A stretch of 64,000 nt of DNA from NCBI GenBank assembly GCA_937924855.1, contig CALEYQ010000057.1, forward strand, positions 1 to 64,000, written 5' to 3'. The notes under the pieces were generated by a model. That model ran no database searches. It worked only from the letters and a program-made list of their open reading frames with translations, and was not told the DNA's origin. Positions 42,135 through 51,534 of the stretch are shown here, one piece after another; the first letter of the stretch is position 1; each line of letters starts with the position of its first letter. This DNA comes from an uncultured Bacteroidota bacterium (GTDB lineage Bacteria; Bacteroidota; Bacteroidia; JADZBD01). A program made the position numbers and the translations under genes.

Positions 42135-45080
42135 ATGCGAATCCGGTTTTTTATTTCTCTGTTTGTTTTTGGGTTTTTAAATGCCCAAAATGTTTCATCT
42201 GACTATACCGTTTTCGTAAATCCTTTTGTGGGAACCGCCGGAACGGGCCATACATTCCCGGGTGCTCTTCGGCCCTTCGGAATGGTTCAGCTTTCCCCCG
42301 ACACCCGGACCGATGGTTCCTGGGAAGGTTGTTCCGGATATCATTATTCTGATTCCCTGTTATACGGATTTTCACACACCCATCTGAGCGGTACCGGCGT
42401 TTCCGACTGGGGCGATGTTTTGCTGTTGCCTCAGTCCGGAAAGTATTCATTCGATCCTGAGAAATACAGGCAGGCTTTCCGGCATTCCGATGAAAAAGCA
42501 AGCCCCGGATATTATGCCGTAACACTTAAAAATAATAACATCCGGGTTGAACTTACTGCAACAGAACGAACCGGCTGGCACAGAATTCAATTCCCGGCAA
42601 AGGAAAAAAAGTTCATTTTGCTCGACCTCGTTCATCGGGATAAACCTCAGGATGCTTCGGCAAAATGGATTTCCAAAAAAATCCTGGTCGGTAAGAGGTT
42701 CAGCGAAGGCTGGGCACAAAATCAGAAAATATTTTTCGCCATTGAATTTTCTGAACCTGTTGTAGAAACTATTTGGGAGAAAAATGGAAAGGAAATCAAA
42801 AACACCGTAGGGGAATCGGCTGAAAAACTAAGGGCTTGTTTTCGGTTCGAACCGAACCCTTCAAAACCCCTTATCATTAAAGTGGGTATTTCCCTGGTGA
42901 GTGAAGAAGGGGCATTGCTGAATCTTAAAACTGAAACCCAAAATGAATCCTTTGATTCAGTTTTGAAAAAAGCACGCGATGCCTGGAATAATGAACTCTC
43001 AAAAATCCGGATTTCCGATTCCCGTGATTCCCTGAAAACTGTTTTTTATACTGCCCTTTACCATTGTATGATTCACCCTTCCCTTGCTTCCGATGTGAAT
43101 GGATTTTACCGGGGCATGGATGATAAAATATATAAAGCCCAAGGATTTAAGTATTACCAGGTTTTTTCCCTGTGGGATACCCACAGGGCTTTGCATCCCC
43201 TGTTAAATTTAATCGATAAGCCCAGAAGCCTTGATTTTGTAAAAACAATGCTTGAAATGTACAAGCAAACCGGGGCTTTGCCGGTGTGGGAATTGTCGGC
43301 CCGGGAAACGGATTGCATGATTGGAAACCATGCCCTCGGCTTTTTAGCCGATGCCTGGTCTTCAGGAATCAGAAATTTTGATCCTGCCCTCGCCCTCGAA
43401 GCTATGGTTAGTTCACACGCCCGGAGAAACTATAAGGGAATTGCTCACTATCGTGATTTTGGATTCCTTCAGGTGCAGGATGAAAGCGAGTCGGTATCCA
43501 AAACCCTTGAGTATGCTTATAACGACTGGTGCATTTATATGCTGGCTTCTCAAACCGGAAAGTCTGAACTGGCCGGGGAATATCTGATTCGTTGTATGGC
43601 ATGGAAAAACCTGCTGGATACCAAAACCGGATTTTTTCGTCCACGCTTTAATGGCAACTGGCTTAGCCCATTTGATCCTTACCAGGTAAACAATCATTTT
43701 ACCGAAGCCAATGCCTGGCATTATGCTTTTTCTGTTCCTCATGATATTTATGGGCTGATGAAGTTTCATGATGGTGCAAATAGATTTGAAAAGAAACTCG
43801 ACTCCCTGTTTTCGGTTACCTCTAAAACTTCGGGTCGGGAGCAACCTGATATTACCGGATTGATTGGGCAATACGCTCACGGCAATGAACCCAGTCATTT
43901 ATATGCCTATCTCTATAATTACCTGGGTAAACCTGAAAAATCTATTACGCTGGTCCAAAAAATAATTACTGAATTTTATTCCGGACATCCGGATGGATTA
44001 CCCGGAAATGAAGATTGCGGACAAATGAGCGCCTGGTATGTTTTCAGTGCATTGGGATTTTATCCTGCCTCCCCCGGCTCTGGCATATTTTTAACCGGTG
44101 CTCCTTTATTTAATCGTGCCGTTGTGCAAACTTCAGGCGGTAAAGAGTTTGTCATCCGCCGTGATGCGGAATCTGTAAATAGCTGTTTTCTGAATCAGAT
44201 ATTCTTTGATGGAGAAGAAAGAAACAGATTATTCCTTTCGGCTTTTGACCTTTCTTCCTCAGCGGAAATAATTTTTTACCTTACCGATAAGCCACAAGAG
44301 CAAAAGCGCCCGTTTGTCAAACCCCCATCGCTTATGCCCACTCACCCCCCGGAATATTTTCCCGCTCCCCTGATTTTTGCCCCCTTTCGTTCGTTTTCCG
44401 ACAGCATGCAAATTAAGGTGCTGCCCCTTACATCCCCTGTTAAAGGCCAAAACATTCAATTATCAGGAGATGATGGAAAAGTTTACGGCTCACAGGCATG
44501 GATAAGAACCCCCGGATCTTATTTGGCATTTTATGAAAAAGGTCGCCCGGATGGATTTCCCGGAACAAAACCCTTTCCAACCACGCAGGCCCGGTTTTAT
44601 AAATACCCCGGAAGGTTTTCGATTTCAGTGGAGGGCAATCCCAATCCCCAATACGCCTGTAACGGCCCTCAATCCCTTGCCGACGGAATTATTGGCGATA
44701 CCGACTGGAGAAAGGGTGACTGGATGGGCTATCAGGGGCAGGAGGTAGCTGTTATGATAGATCTTGGTAAAGAAACTACCCTTAGCGAAATAAGCCTTGG
44801 CTTCCTTCAGGATACCCGTTCCTGGATTTTGTTTCCTCCCATGGTAAAGTATTTTGGAATGGAAGAGGACGGAAATACTTGGATTTTTATCGGTTCGGTC
44901 ACTGCTCCGGAAAGTCCGGAAAATATGGAGGTGAAAAGGCAGGATTTTCAGGTTAAGTTTCCTGGAAAAAAGCTTCGAAAAATCAGGATTGAAGTCTCAT
45001 ATCCGGGTCCACTTCCCGACTGGCACCCCGGCCGGGGAATGCCTTCCTTTATTTTTACCGATGAAATCGGAATAAAATAA
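42135..45080 (+). CDS. GH92-family alpha-mannosidase with C-terminal carbohydrate-binding-like domain
   Basis: A 981-residue secreted glycoside hydrolase starting at ATG 42135, with a signal peptide to about residue 17. GH92 landmarks are NPFVGTAGTGHTFPGALRPFGMVQLSPDT near the N-terminus, GFSHTHLSGTG, FSLWDTHRALHPL, and PGNEDCGQMSAWYVFSALGFYP, where the catalytic acid region lies. The family is calcium-dependent exo-alpha-mannosidases. From about residue 740 an extra region of some 240 residues ends in a discoidin-like (F5/8) domain (ADGIIGDTDWRKGDWMGYQGQ, then VMIDLGKETTLSEISLGFLQDT), probably for glycan binding. It is the last of the permease-kinase-mannosidase group. Confidence 0.9.
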   Translation: MRIRFFISLFVFGFLNAQNVSSDYTVFVNPFVGTAGTGHTFPGALRPFGMVQLSPDTRTDGSWEGCSGYHYSDSLLYGFSHTHLSGTGVSDWGDVLLLPQSGKYSFDPEKYRQAFRHSDEKASPGYYAVTLKNNNIRVELTATERTGWHRIQFPAKEKKFILLDLVHRDKPQDASAKWISKKILVGKRFSEGWAQNQKIFFAIEFSEPVVETIWEKNGKEIKNTVGESAEKLRACFRFEPNPSKPLIIKVGISLVSEEGALLNLKTETQNESFDSVLKKARDAWNNELSKIRISDSRDSLKTVFYTALYHCMIHPSLASDVNGFYRGMDDKIYKAQGFKYYQVFSLWDTHRALHPLLNLIDKPRSLDFVKTMLEMYKQTGALPVWELSARETDCMIGNHALGFLADAWSSGIRNFDPALALEAMVSSHARRNYKGIAHYRDFGFLQVQDESESVSKTLEYAYNDWCIYMLASQTGKSELAGEYLIRCMAWKNLLDTKTGFFRPRFNGNWLSPFDPYQVNNHFTEANAWHYAFSVPHDIYGLMKFHDGANRFEKKLDSLFSVTSKTSGREQPDITGLIGQYAHGNEPSHLYAYLYNYLGKPEKSITLVQKIITEFYSGHPDGLPGNEDCGQMSAWYVFSALGFYPASPGSGIFLTGAPLFNRAVVQTSGGKEFVIRRDAESVNSCFLNQIFFDGEERNRLFLSAFDLSSSAEIIFYLTDKPQEQKRPFVKPPSLMPTHPPEYFPAPLIFAPFRSFSDSMQIKVLPLTSPVKGQNIQLSGDDGKVYGSQAWIRTPGSYLAFYEKGRPDGFPGTKPFPTTQARFYKYPGRFSISVEGNPNPQYACNGPQSLADGIIGDTDWRKGDWMGYQGQEVAVMIDLGKETTLSEISLGFLQDTRSWILFPPMVKYFGMEEDGNTWIFIGSVTAPESPENMEVKRQDFQVKFPGKKLRKIRIEVSYPGPLPDWHPGRGMPSFIFTDEIGIK

Positions 45081-45155
45081 GCAATCCAATCCCCCAAGCT
45101 CCCTTTTAAAAAGTTTTTTTTGGTAAATTCGCCCATATAACAAAACCCAAACTGT

Positions 45156-47423
45156 ATGGCTTTCGATATTGATATGATTAAAAATACCTATGCCGGCCTT
45201 GAGGCTAAGGTAAATGCTGCAAGGAAAGTGCTGAATCGTCCGCTAACCCTGACTGAAAAAATACTATATACCCACCTGGCGGATGATTTGCCCAAAAAGC
45301 CCTTTGAAAGAGGAAAATCCTATGTTGATTTTAAGCCCGATCGCGTTGCCATGCAGGATGCCACAGCACAAATGGCGCTGCTTCAATTCATGCAGGCCGG
45401 AAGGCAGAGCGTTGCTGTTCCCAGCACCGTTCATTGCGATCACCTTATCGTTGCCAAATCGGGCGCGGAGGAAGATCTGAAGCGGGCCATAAAAACCAAC
45501 GAAGAAGTTTTTAATTTTCTTTCTTCTGTATCGAACAAATACGGAATTGGTTTCTGGAAACCCGGAGCGGGAATTATTCATCAGGTAATTTTGGAAAATT
45601 ATGCCTTCCCCGGAGGCATGATGATTGGAACCGATTCCCATACGGTAAATGCCGGAGGATTGGGAATGGTGGCCATTGGTGTGGGAGGTGCTGATGCTTG
45701 CGATGTTATGGCCGGATTGCCCTGGGAACTCAAAATGCCCCGTTTGATCGGTGTGAAACTAACTGGAAAACTAAGCGGCTGGACTTCCTCAAAAGATGTT
45801 ATTTTGAAAGTAGCCGGAATACTCACGGTGAAGGGTGGAACCGATGCCATTGTTGAATATTTTGGAGAGGGCGCCGATTCACTCTCCTGTACAGGAAAAG
45901 GCACTATTTGTAATATGGGAGCCGAAATTGGAGCCACTACTTCCATTTTCTGTTACGATGAAAAAATGGCGGAATACCTGAAGGGAACCGGAAGAGCCGA
46001 TGTGGCTAAACTTGCCGATGAAATAAAAGAACATTTGCGGGGCGACAAGGAAGTATATGAAAATCCGGACAAATTTTTCGATCAGGTTATTGAAATAAAT
46101 CTTTCGGAACTTGAGCCCCATATCAATGGGCCATTTACTCCGGATCTGGCATGGCCCCTTTCTAAATTTGCTGCCGCTGTAAAAGAAAACGGTTGGCCCG
46201 AAAAACTTGAAGTGGGCCTGATTGGTTCATGTACTAATTCTTCCTATGAAGATATTTCACGGGCAGCATCACTGGCTAAACAAGCCGTTGACAAAAATTT
46301 AAAAGCCAAATCAGAATTTACCATTACACCCGGATCTGAACAGGTTCGATACACCGTAGAACGCGACGGTTACCTGGGTGTGTTTGATAAAATGGGTGGG
46401 GTAGTGCTTGCTAATGCCTGCGGTCCGTGTATTGGACAGTGGGACAGGCACTCCGACGATCCCAACAGGAAAAACTCCATTATTACTTCATTTAACCGGA
46501 ACTTTGCAAAACGCAACGACGGAAATCCAAACACCCATGCCTTTGTAGCCTCTCCGGAAATTGTTACCGCCCTGGCTCTTGCCGGTAATCTTACTTTCAA
46601 CCCTATGACCGATACCCTTGAAAATGAAAAAGGGGAAAAGGTGAAACTGGCAGAACCCTCCGGCATTGAAATGCCACCCAAGGGTTTTGAGGTAAAAGAT
46701 GCCGGATATCAGGAACCTGCAAAAGACGGAAGCAAAGTGCAGGTTCTTGTAAACCCGGAAAGTTCCCGTTTGCAGTTGCTGGATCCTTTCCCCGCCTGGG
46801 AAGGAAGCGACCTGAAAGGCCTGAAGCTTTTAATTAAGGCAAAAGGAAAGTGTACTACCGATCACATTTCCATGGCCGGCCCCTGGTTAAAATACCGGGG
46901 TCATCTGGATAACATTTCCAACAACATGCTGATTGGTGCGGTTAATTATTTTAACGATAAAACAAACAGTGTTAAGAACCAGCTCACAGGTGAGTTTGAT
47001 GAGGTTCCTAAAGTGCAGCGCGATTACAAGAAAAATGGAATTGGTTCTGTAGTGGTTGGTGATGAAAACTACGGGGAAGGGTCTTCCCGAGAGCATGCTG
47101 CCATGGAGCCAAGGCACCTGGGTGTTCGTTGTGTGCTGGTTAAATCCTTTGCACGGATTCATGAAACCAATTTGAAAAAACAGGGAATGCTGGCATTGAC
47201 CTTTGCCGACAAAAAAGATTACGATAAAATTCAGGAAGACGATGTCATTGATATTTTGGGCTTAACTTCTTTTAGTCCGGATAAGCAACTAACCATTGTT
47301 TTGAATCATAAAGACGGTTCAAAAGAGGAGTTTCCGGTAAACCATTCGTATAATGAGCAACAAATAGAATGGTTTAAGGCCGGAGGTGCTTTAAATATTA
47401 TCCGTGCGGGAGTGAATGCATAA
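45156..47423 (+). CDS. acn: Aconitate hydratase
   Basis: A 755-residue aconitase of the mitochondrial-like type. It isomerises citrate to isocitrate in the TCA cycle. The three [4Fe-4S] ligands are visible: Cys359 in GSCTNSSYED, and Cys422 and Cys425 in ANACGPCIGQW. The substrate-binding GTDSHTVNAGGLG lies at 158-170 and the C-terminal swivelling domain carries GEGSSREHAAMEPRHLG. A canonical terminator begins five bases after the stop. A TAAATTCG sequence at 45124-45131 might be a weak -7 element. Confidence 0.94.
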   Translation: MAFDIDMIKNTYAGLEAKVNAARKVLNRPLTLTEKILYTHLADDLPKKPFERGKSYVDFKPDRVAMQDATAQMALLQFMQAGRQSVAVPSTVHCDHLIVAKSGAEEDLKRAIKTNEEVFNFLSSVSNKYGIGFWKPGAGIIHQVILENYAFPGGMMIGTDSHTVNAGGLGMVAIGVGGADACDVMAGLPWELKMPRLIGVKLTGKLSGWTSSKDVILKVAGILTVKGGTDAIVEYFGEGADSLSCTGKGTICNMGAEIGATTSIFCYDEKMAEYLKGTGRADVAKLADEIKEHLRGDKEVYENPDKFFDQVIEINLSELEPHINGPFTPDLAWPLSKFAAAVKENGWPEKLEVGLIGSCTNSSYEDISRAASLAKQAVDKNLKAKSEFTITPGSEQVRYTVERDGYLGVFDKMGGVVLANACGPCIGQWDRHSDDPNRKNSIITSFNRNFAKRNDGNPNTHAFVASPEIVTALALAGNLTFNPMTDTLENEKGEKVKLAEPSGIEMPPKGFEVKDAGYQEPAKDGSKVQVLVNPESSRLQLLDPFPAWEGSDLKGLKLLIKAKGKCTTDHISMAGPWLKYRGHLDNISNNMLIGAVNYFNDKTNSVKNQLTGEFDEVPKVQRDYKKNGIGSVVVGDENYGEGSSREHAAMEPRHLGVRCVLVKSFARIHETNLKKQGMLALTFADKKDYDKIQEDDVIDILGLTSFSPDKQLTIVLNHKDGSKEEFPVNHSYNEQQIEWFKAGGALNIIRAGVNA

Positions 47424-47427
47424 ATTC

Positions 47428-47449
47428 GGGGCCAAATGGCCCCTTTTTT
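47428..47449 (+). terminator. Rho-independent terminator after aconitase
   Basis: GGGGCC (47428-47433), loop AAAT, GGCCCC (47438-47443) and six Ts (47444-47449) form a perfect six-pair GC stem with a U tract. The structure ends two bases before the GTG start of the next gene, so readthrough or a promoter inside this region would be needed for the downstream genes. Confidence 0.85.
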
Positions 47450-47451
47450 CT

Positions 47452-48513
47452 GTGAAAAAACGTACGCTTTATTTGTTCCTTTTCCTGATTGCCGGAAGTT
47501 CCGCCTGGGCTCAGTATGATTCGAATTATGTCCGAAAGTTTTCAAACCGTCTGATAATTTCACTTTTTCAAACCGAATCGAAATACACGCTATCCCTTGA
47601 TCAGCCGCTGGTTGCAGACACGGGAAAGGTTTCTGCCCCTTCATGGATCAGCCCCGGAAACAGAATTTCAGGATTCAGCATTGATTACGACAAGCTTTCT
47701 CTTTCTCTGGGGTTCAAAACTCCTCGTACCGACGCCGACATTCAAAAGAGAGGAAAAACGGTATACAATTTTCTGATGGCTTCCGTTTCCTGGAAAAAAT
47801 TCAGGTTCGAAGGTTCCTACCGTAATTATAAAGGATTTTACGATGAAAAAACTCCCAATTACGATACCGCCTTTACCCCGGGAAATACGGTTCCTTACCA
47901 TCTGAACCCTTCCTTGTCAAGCCGCGATTTGAGAATTAAAACCTTGTATTTTGTTAACCGGAAAGGCCGTTTCAATTATAATTCGGCCTATTCATATACT
48001 TATAGGCAACTCAAAACGGCCGGCTCCTTCATGCTGGTTGGAAATCTGTACCACATGGATATGGCCAGCGATACCGGTTTCCTGCCCGGACCTGCTGTTC
48101 CTTTTTATGATGATTGGGGAAAATTGAAAAGTTATCAGGCTTTCGGTTTTTCCATTAATCCGGGCTATTCCTTCAACCTTATTTTGGGTAAGCGGTTCTT
48201 CCTTAATCTTACTGCCTCACTGGGGACCTCCTTGTACCATCGGACCCTGAAAACACTCGACGATCGCACTTCCATGAATAACTGGGCCTTTCAGTGGGCG
48301 GCGGGAGATTTCAGGGCAGCTCTCGGATTCAGCAACAATAATTTTTTTATGGCCCTGAACTCTAAAGTAGATAACACATTGTTTAATCAAAAACGGTTTA
48401 ATCTGGCAACCTCCTTTTATTCGGGTGGCTTTGTTATAGGTTACCGCTTTCCTTTCCGGGAAAGAAACTGGCTCAAATGGTTAAAGGAAACAGAAGTTTA
48501 TAAAGTAATATAA
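47452..48513 (+). CDS. DUF4421 exported protein, probable outer-membrane barrel
   Basis: A 353-residue protein. The start is set at GTG 47452 because a signal peptide follows directly (KKRTLYLFLFLIAGSSAWAQ). An in-frame ATG at 47416 would put the start inside the aconitase gene and ahead of the terminator. The rest matches DUF4421: YVRKFSNRLIISLF, YDKLSLSLGFKTP and repeated aromatic strands such as RFEGSYRNYKGFY. Length and strand pattern suggest a 12-strand-like barrel. The function is unknown. The stop and the next ATG share a base (TAATG). Confidence 0.75.
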   Translation: MKKRTLYLFLFLIAGSSAWAQYDSNYVRKFSNRLIISLFQTESKYTLSLDQPLVADTGKVSAPSWISPGNRISGFSIDYDKLSLSLGFKTPRTDADIQKRGKTVYNFLMASVSWKKFRFEGSYRNYKGFYDEKTPNYDTAFTPGNTVPYHLNPSLSSRDLRIKTLYFVNRKGRFNYNSAYSYTYRQLKTAGSFMLVGNLYHMDMASDTGFLPGPAVPFYDDWGKLKSYQAFGFSINPGYSFNLILGKRFFLNLTASLGTSLYHRTLKTLDDRTSMNNWAFQWAAGDFRAALGFSNNNFFMALNSKVDNTLFNQKRFNLATSFYSGGFVIGYRFPFRERNWLKWLKETEVYKVI

Positions 48514-49034
48514 TGAGCAAAAGCCCTTTTGTAATACATGGGAAATTTGGTAAGGGTAAAATCCTGGACCAGGAGGGAGATATGTACAGAATTGATTTCG
48601 GGAAATTCGGAATCTATGAAATCTCCGCTCATTCCCCTGAACTTGAATTTTTGGAAGCATTAAATGATAAATCCATGAATGAAGAAAATCTGAAATCAGC
48701 CCTGAAAAGCGTATTGATGGAATTGGATGTTTACCCGGGTTATGTGAAACTGGGATCCAAATGGAAACAGGGTAAATTAATTTTACAGCCTGGACAGGAA
48801 GGGGCCAAAGAAAAAGAAATACCCCTGGAAACTTTTTTCCATAAAATTGTAATGGTGCGCGACCGCCTCCGGGTTCTCGAACAACAGATTAACAGCCATA
48901 AAGTGCTTTCCGATTCCGAGAAAGTAAACCTGCAACAGTACATAACCCGGATTTATGGCTCCCTGACTTCTTTTAATTTGTTATTTGCCGAAAAAGAAGA
49001 CTATTTTGTGGGCGATAAATCTTCCGAAGAATGA
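48513..49034 (+). CDS. Conserved Bacteroidota protein of unknown function with Tudor/KOW-like start
   Basis: A 173-residue soluble protein. The first 45 residues (VIHGKFGKGKILDQEGDMYRIDF, GKFGIYEIS) look like the small beta-barrel seen at the C-terminus of UvrD/PcrA and in CarD/KOW proteins, which binds nucleic acid or RNA polymerase. The rest carries a highly patterned helical region (ETFFHKIVMVRDRLRVLEQQ, then EKVNLQQYITRIYGSLTSFN). I believe related proteins are widespread in this phylum, but I know no function. It is coupled to the DUF4421 gene (TAATG) and to the MFS gene (ATGA). Confidence 0.65.
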   Translation: MSKSPFVIHGKFGKGKILDQEGDMYRIDFGKFGIYEISAHSPELEFLEALNDKSMNEENLKSALKSVLMELDVYPGYVKLGSKWKQGKLILQPGQEGAKEKEIPLETFFHKIVMVRDRLRVLEQQINSHKVLSDSEKVNLQQYITRIYGSLTSFNLLFAEKEDYFVGDKSSEE

Positions 49035-50308
49035 AATCGCCCATCAGGGGAAATAAAAAAATTGTTTTTGCCTGGACCTTTTACGACTGGGCAAACTCGG
49101 TATATCCCCTGATTATTACAAGTGCTATTTTTCCTATTTTTTACGAATCGGCTACCCAGCAGGATCTTGGCGGGCATATTTTTGCCTTCGGGCGTGATTT
49201 TCTGAATACCGAATTTTATTCCTATGTTATTTCTCTTTCCTTTCTGGTAGTTTCCTTTTCTGCCCCTTTGCTTTCAGGAGTTGCTGATTATGCAGGAAAG
49301 AAAAAATTCTTCATGCAGATATTCTGCTACCTCGGTGCCCTGAGTTGTTGTTCGTTATACTTTTTTGATACCGATAATGTGGTGTTGAGTATGCTGGGAG
49401 TCTTTTTTGCCAGTATTGGATTTAACGGATCTCTCGTTTTTTATAACGCTTTTCTTCCCGAAATTGCCGAACCGCTCAACCAGGATCGCGTAAGTGCACG
49501 GGGATTTGCCATGGGCTATGTGGGGTCGGCTCTCCTGCTGATTACAAATCTCGTACTTCTTAAAGTGTTTGACATGAATGTGAGATGGTGCTTTGTGCTA
49601 ACCGGAATCTGGTGGATAGGTTTTGCCCAGATTCCTTTCGCCATCCTTCCAAATAATGTGTTCGGACGAAAAACCCAGGGAAATGTTCTTTTAATGGGAT
49701 TCCGGGAATTAAAAAAGGTAATGATTGAGCTTCGCCAATTACCCCGTTTAAAGCGCTTTTTGTCGTCCTATTTCGTGTATTCCATGGGTGTGCAAACGGT
49801 AATGCTGATGGCCGTGTTGTTTGCCAAACAGGAAATTAAGGGTCTGGAAGACTCCGACCTTATCATTAGCATTTTGCTCATTCAGTTTGTAGGGGTAGGA
49901 GGGGCCTTCTTGTTTTCCTGGCTGAGCGAGAGACTCGGAAATATCAAAGGCCTGGGAATTGCTTTGATAATCTGGATTTTGATTTGCGTTTATACATATT
50001 CGCAGGTTGACTCCCCCTCGGAATTTTATGTAGTGGCGGGATTAGTTGGGCTGGTAATGGGAGGCATACAATCTCTTTCACGATCAACCTATTCCAAGCT
50101 CCTTCCGGATACAGAAGATCATGCCAGCTTCTTTAGTTTTTTTGATGTAAGTGAAAAAATTGCCATTGTAATCGGAACCTTTAGCTGGGGATTCATTAAT
50201 GGTTTTACGGGTTCGATGCGAACCTCCATTTTATCACTCATTGTGTTTTTTATTGTCGGTTTTCTCCTGCTTCTAACCATCCCTAAAGATTCCCGGGTGG
50301 AAAAGTAG
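49031..50308 (+). CDS. UMF1-family MFS transporter (Atg22-like)
   Basis: A 425-residue protein with 12 membrane segments. The N-terminal FAWTFYDWANSVYPLIITSAIFPIFY is the hallmark of the UMF1 group, as are the later GFNGSLVFYNAFLPEI and GGIQSLSRSTYSKLLPD. The substrate is not known for most bacterial members; amino acid efflux is suggested for the eukaryotic relative Atg22. The ATG overlaps the upstream stop by four bases. Confidence 0.85.
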   Translation: MKSPIRGNKKIVFAWTFYDWANSVYPLIITSAIFPIFYESATQQDLGGHIFAFGRDFLNTEFYSYVISLSFLVVSFSAPLLSGVADYAGKKKFFMQIFCYLGALSCCSLYFFDTDNVVLSMLGVFFASIGFNGSLVFYNAFLPEIAEPLNQDRVSARGFAMGYVGSALLLITNLVLLKVFDMNVRWCFVLTGIWWIGFAQIPFAILPNNVFGRKTQGNVLLMGFRELKKVMIELRQLPRLKRFLSSYFVYSMGVQTVMLMAVLFAKQEIKGLEDSDLIISILLIQFVGVGGAFLFSWLSERLGNIKGLGIALIIWILICVYTYSQVDSPSEFYVVAGLVGLVMGGIQSLSRSTYSKLLPDTEDHASFFSFFDVSEKIAIVIGTFSWGFINGFTGSMRTSILSLIVFFIVGFLLLLTIPKDSRVEK

Positions 50309-50331
50309 GATTATTTGTAATTTTACCATCT

Positions 50332-51051
50332 ATGCTGGTTGACCTTTTTATCCCCTGTTTTATTGATCAGTTTTTTCCTGAAACCGCCTTTAATATGATA
50401 AAGGTGCTTGAAAAGGCAGGCTGCCGGGTGCATTATAACCCCGAACAAACCTGCTGCGGACAACCCGCTTTTAACGCAGGGTTTTGGGATGATTGTAAGG
50501 AAGTAGCCGAAAAACTGATTCTTGAATTTCCCAATGACAGGCCCATTGTGTCCCCTTCGGCATCCTGCGTTGGAATGATCAAAAATTATTACCCGAAAAT
50601 GTTTCACAATTCCGTACTGCATAATGAATGCCGCTCGGTGCAAAAAAATATCTATGAGTTTTCCGATTTTCTGGTGAACGTGTTGAAGAAAACCGAATTC
50701 GGTTCCCGGCTTGAAGGCCTGGCTACCTATCATGACAGTTGCAGCGGACTTCGTGAAGTTGGAATAAAAAAGGAGCCAAGGGTATTGCTGTCCGGAGTTC
50801 AGGGACTGAAAATGGTAGAAATGGAAGATACCGACTCCTGTTGCGGATTTGGCGGAACCTTTGCGGTAAAATTCGAACCGGTTTCCGTGGGAATGGCGGA
50901 ACAAAAAGTGAAATGTGCGGAATCCACTAAAGCTGATTTTCTTATTTCTACCGATTACAGTTGTTTAATGCATATCGATGGTTATTTAAAAAAACAAAAT
51001 AAGCCCATGAAGGTTATGCATCTCGCCGATGTTTTAGCCAGTGGTATTTAA
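50332..51051 (+). CDS. LutA/YkgE-like (Fe-S) oxidoreductase subunit with two CCG domains
   Basis: A 239-residue protein made of two cysteine-rich (CCG) domains. The first has NPEQTCCGQPAFNAGF and SASCVGM; the second has HDSCSGLREVG and DSCCGFGGTFAVK. LutA works with LutB and LutC in L-lactate oxidation, and the same domain occurs in heterodisulfide reductase and glycolate oxidase GlcF. Here neither LutB nor LutC is adjacent, although an LUD-domain protein is at 56607 and a GlcD-like FAD protein at 3115. The partner is therefore uncertain. It is followed after three bases by a DinB gene. Confidence 0.85.
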   Translation: MLVDLFIPCFIDQFFPETAFNMIKVLEKAGCRVHYNPEQTCCGQPAFNAGFWDDCKEVAEKLILEFPNDRPIVSPSASCVGMIKNYYPKMFHNSVLHNECRSVQKNIYEFSDFLVNVLKKTEFGSRLEGLATYHDSCSGLREVGIKKEPRVLLSGVQGLKMVEMEDTDSCCGFGGTFAVKFEPVSVGMAEQKVKCAESTKADFLISTDYSCLMHIDGYLKKQNKPMKVMHLADVLASGI

Positions 51052-51054
51052 AAA

Positions 51055-51534
51055 ATGAATGAATTTTTTGAGCAGTTGGTATCTTATAACCTCTGGGCTA
51101 ACAGAAGACTGGGGGATTATTTGTTGAAGATAGATCCAGCGAATCTCGATCGGGAAATTGTATCCAGTTTCCCTTCGATCCGGAAAACCGTGCATCATAT
51201 CTGGGATGCTGAATTGATCTGGTTGGCCCGGATTGAAGGCGAAGTACTCGACTGGCCCCCTTCGGCGGCTTTTAAAAATCCTGCTATTGATCAATTTGCA
51301 AATACTTCGGAAAGGTTTCTCCTGAAAACCCGTGAATTCAGCCCGGGCGATGAATCGCGATTGATTCATTTTAATGATTCACGAGGAAAACCATATTCCC
51401 GCCGGCTGGGTGATATTATCATGCATTGCATGAATCATTCTACCTTCCACAGGGGGCAATTGATTACCCTGTTCCGTCAATGCGAGTTATCTGATATCCC
51501 AAATACCGATTTAATCAATTTTAAAAGAGAATAG
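51055..51534 (+). CDS. DinB-family putative metal-dependent protein
   Basis: A 159-residue four-helix protein. The three metal-ligand histidines expected for DinB/YfiT folds can be placed: one in KTVHHIWDAELIW and two in NHSTFHRGQLI near the C-terminus. Related proteins bind Ni, Zn or Fe and some act in thiol transfer; the role here is not known. The gene overlaps the opposing NUDIX gene by 24 bases at the 3' ends. Confidence 0.8.
   Translation: MNEFFEQLVSYNLWANRRLGDYLLKIDPANLDREIVSSFPSIRKTVHHIWDAELIWLARIEGEVLDWPPSAAFKNPAIDQFANTSERFLLKTREFSPGDESRLIHFNDSRGKPYSRRLGDIIMHCMNHSTFHRGQLITLFRQCELSDIPNTDLINFKRE

Noticed and set aside
47416..47451. Longer DUF4421 start at ATG 47416.
   Set aside because: It would begin inside aconitase and include the terminator hairpin; the signal peptide starts only after GTG 47452.
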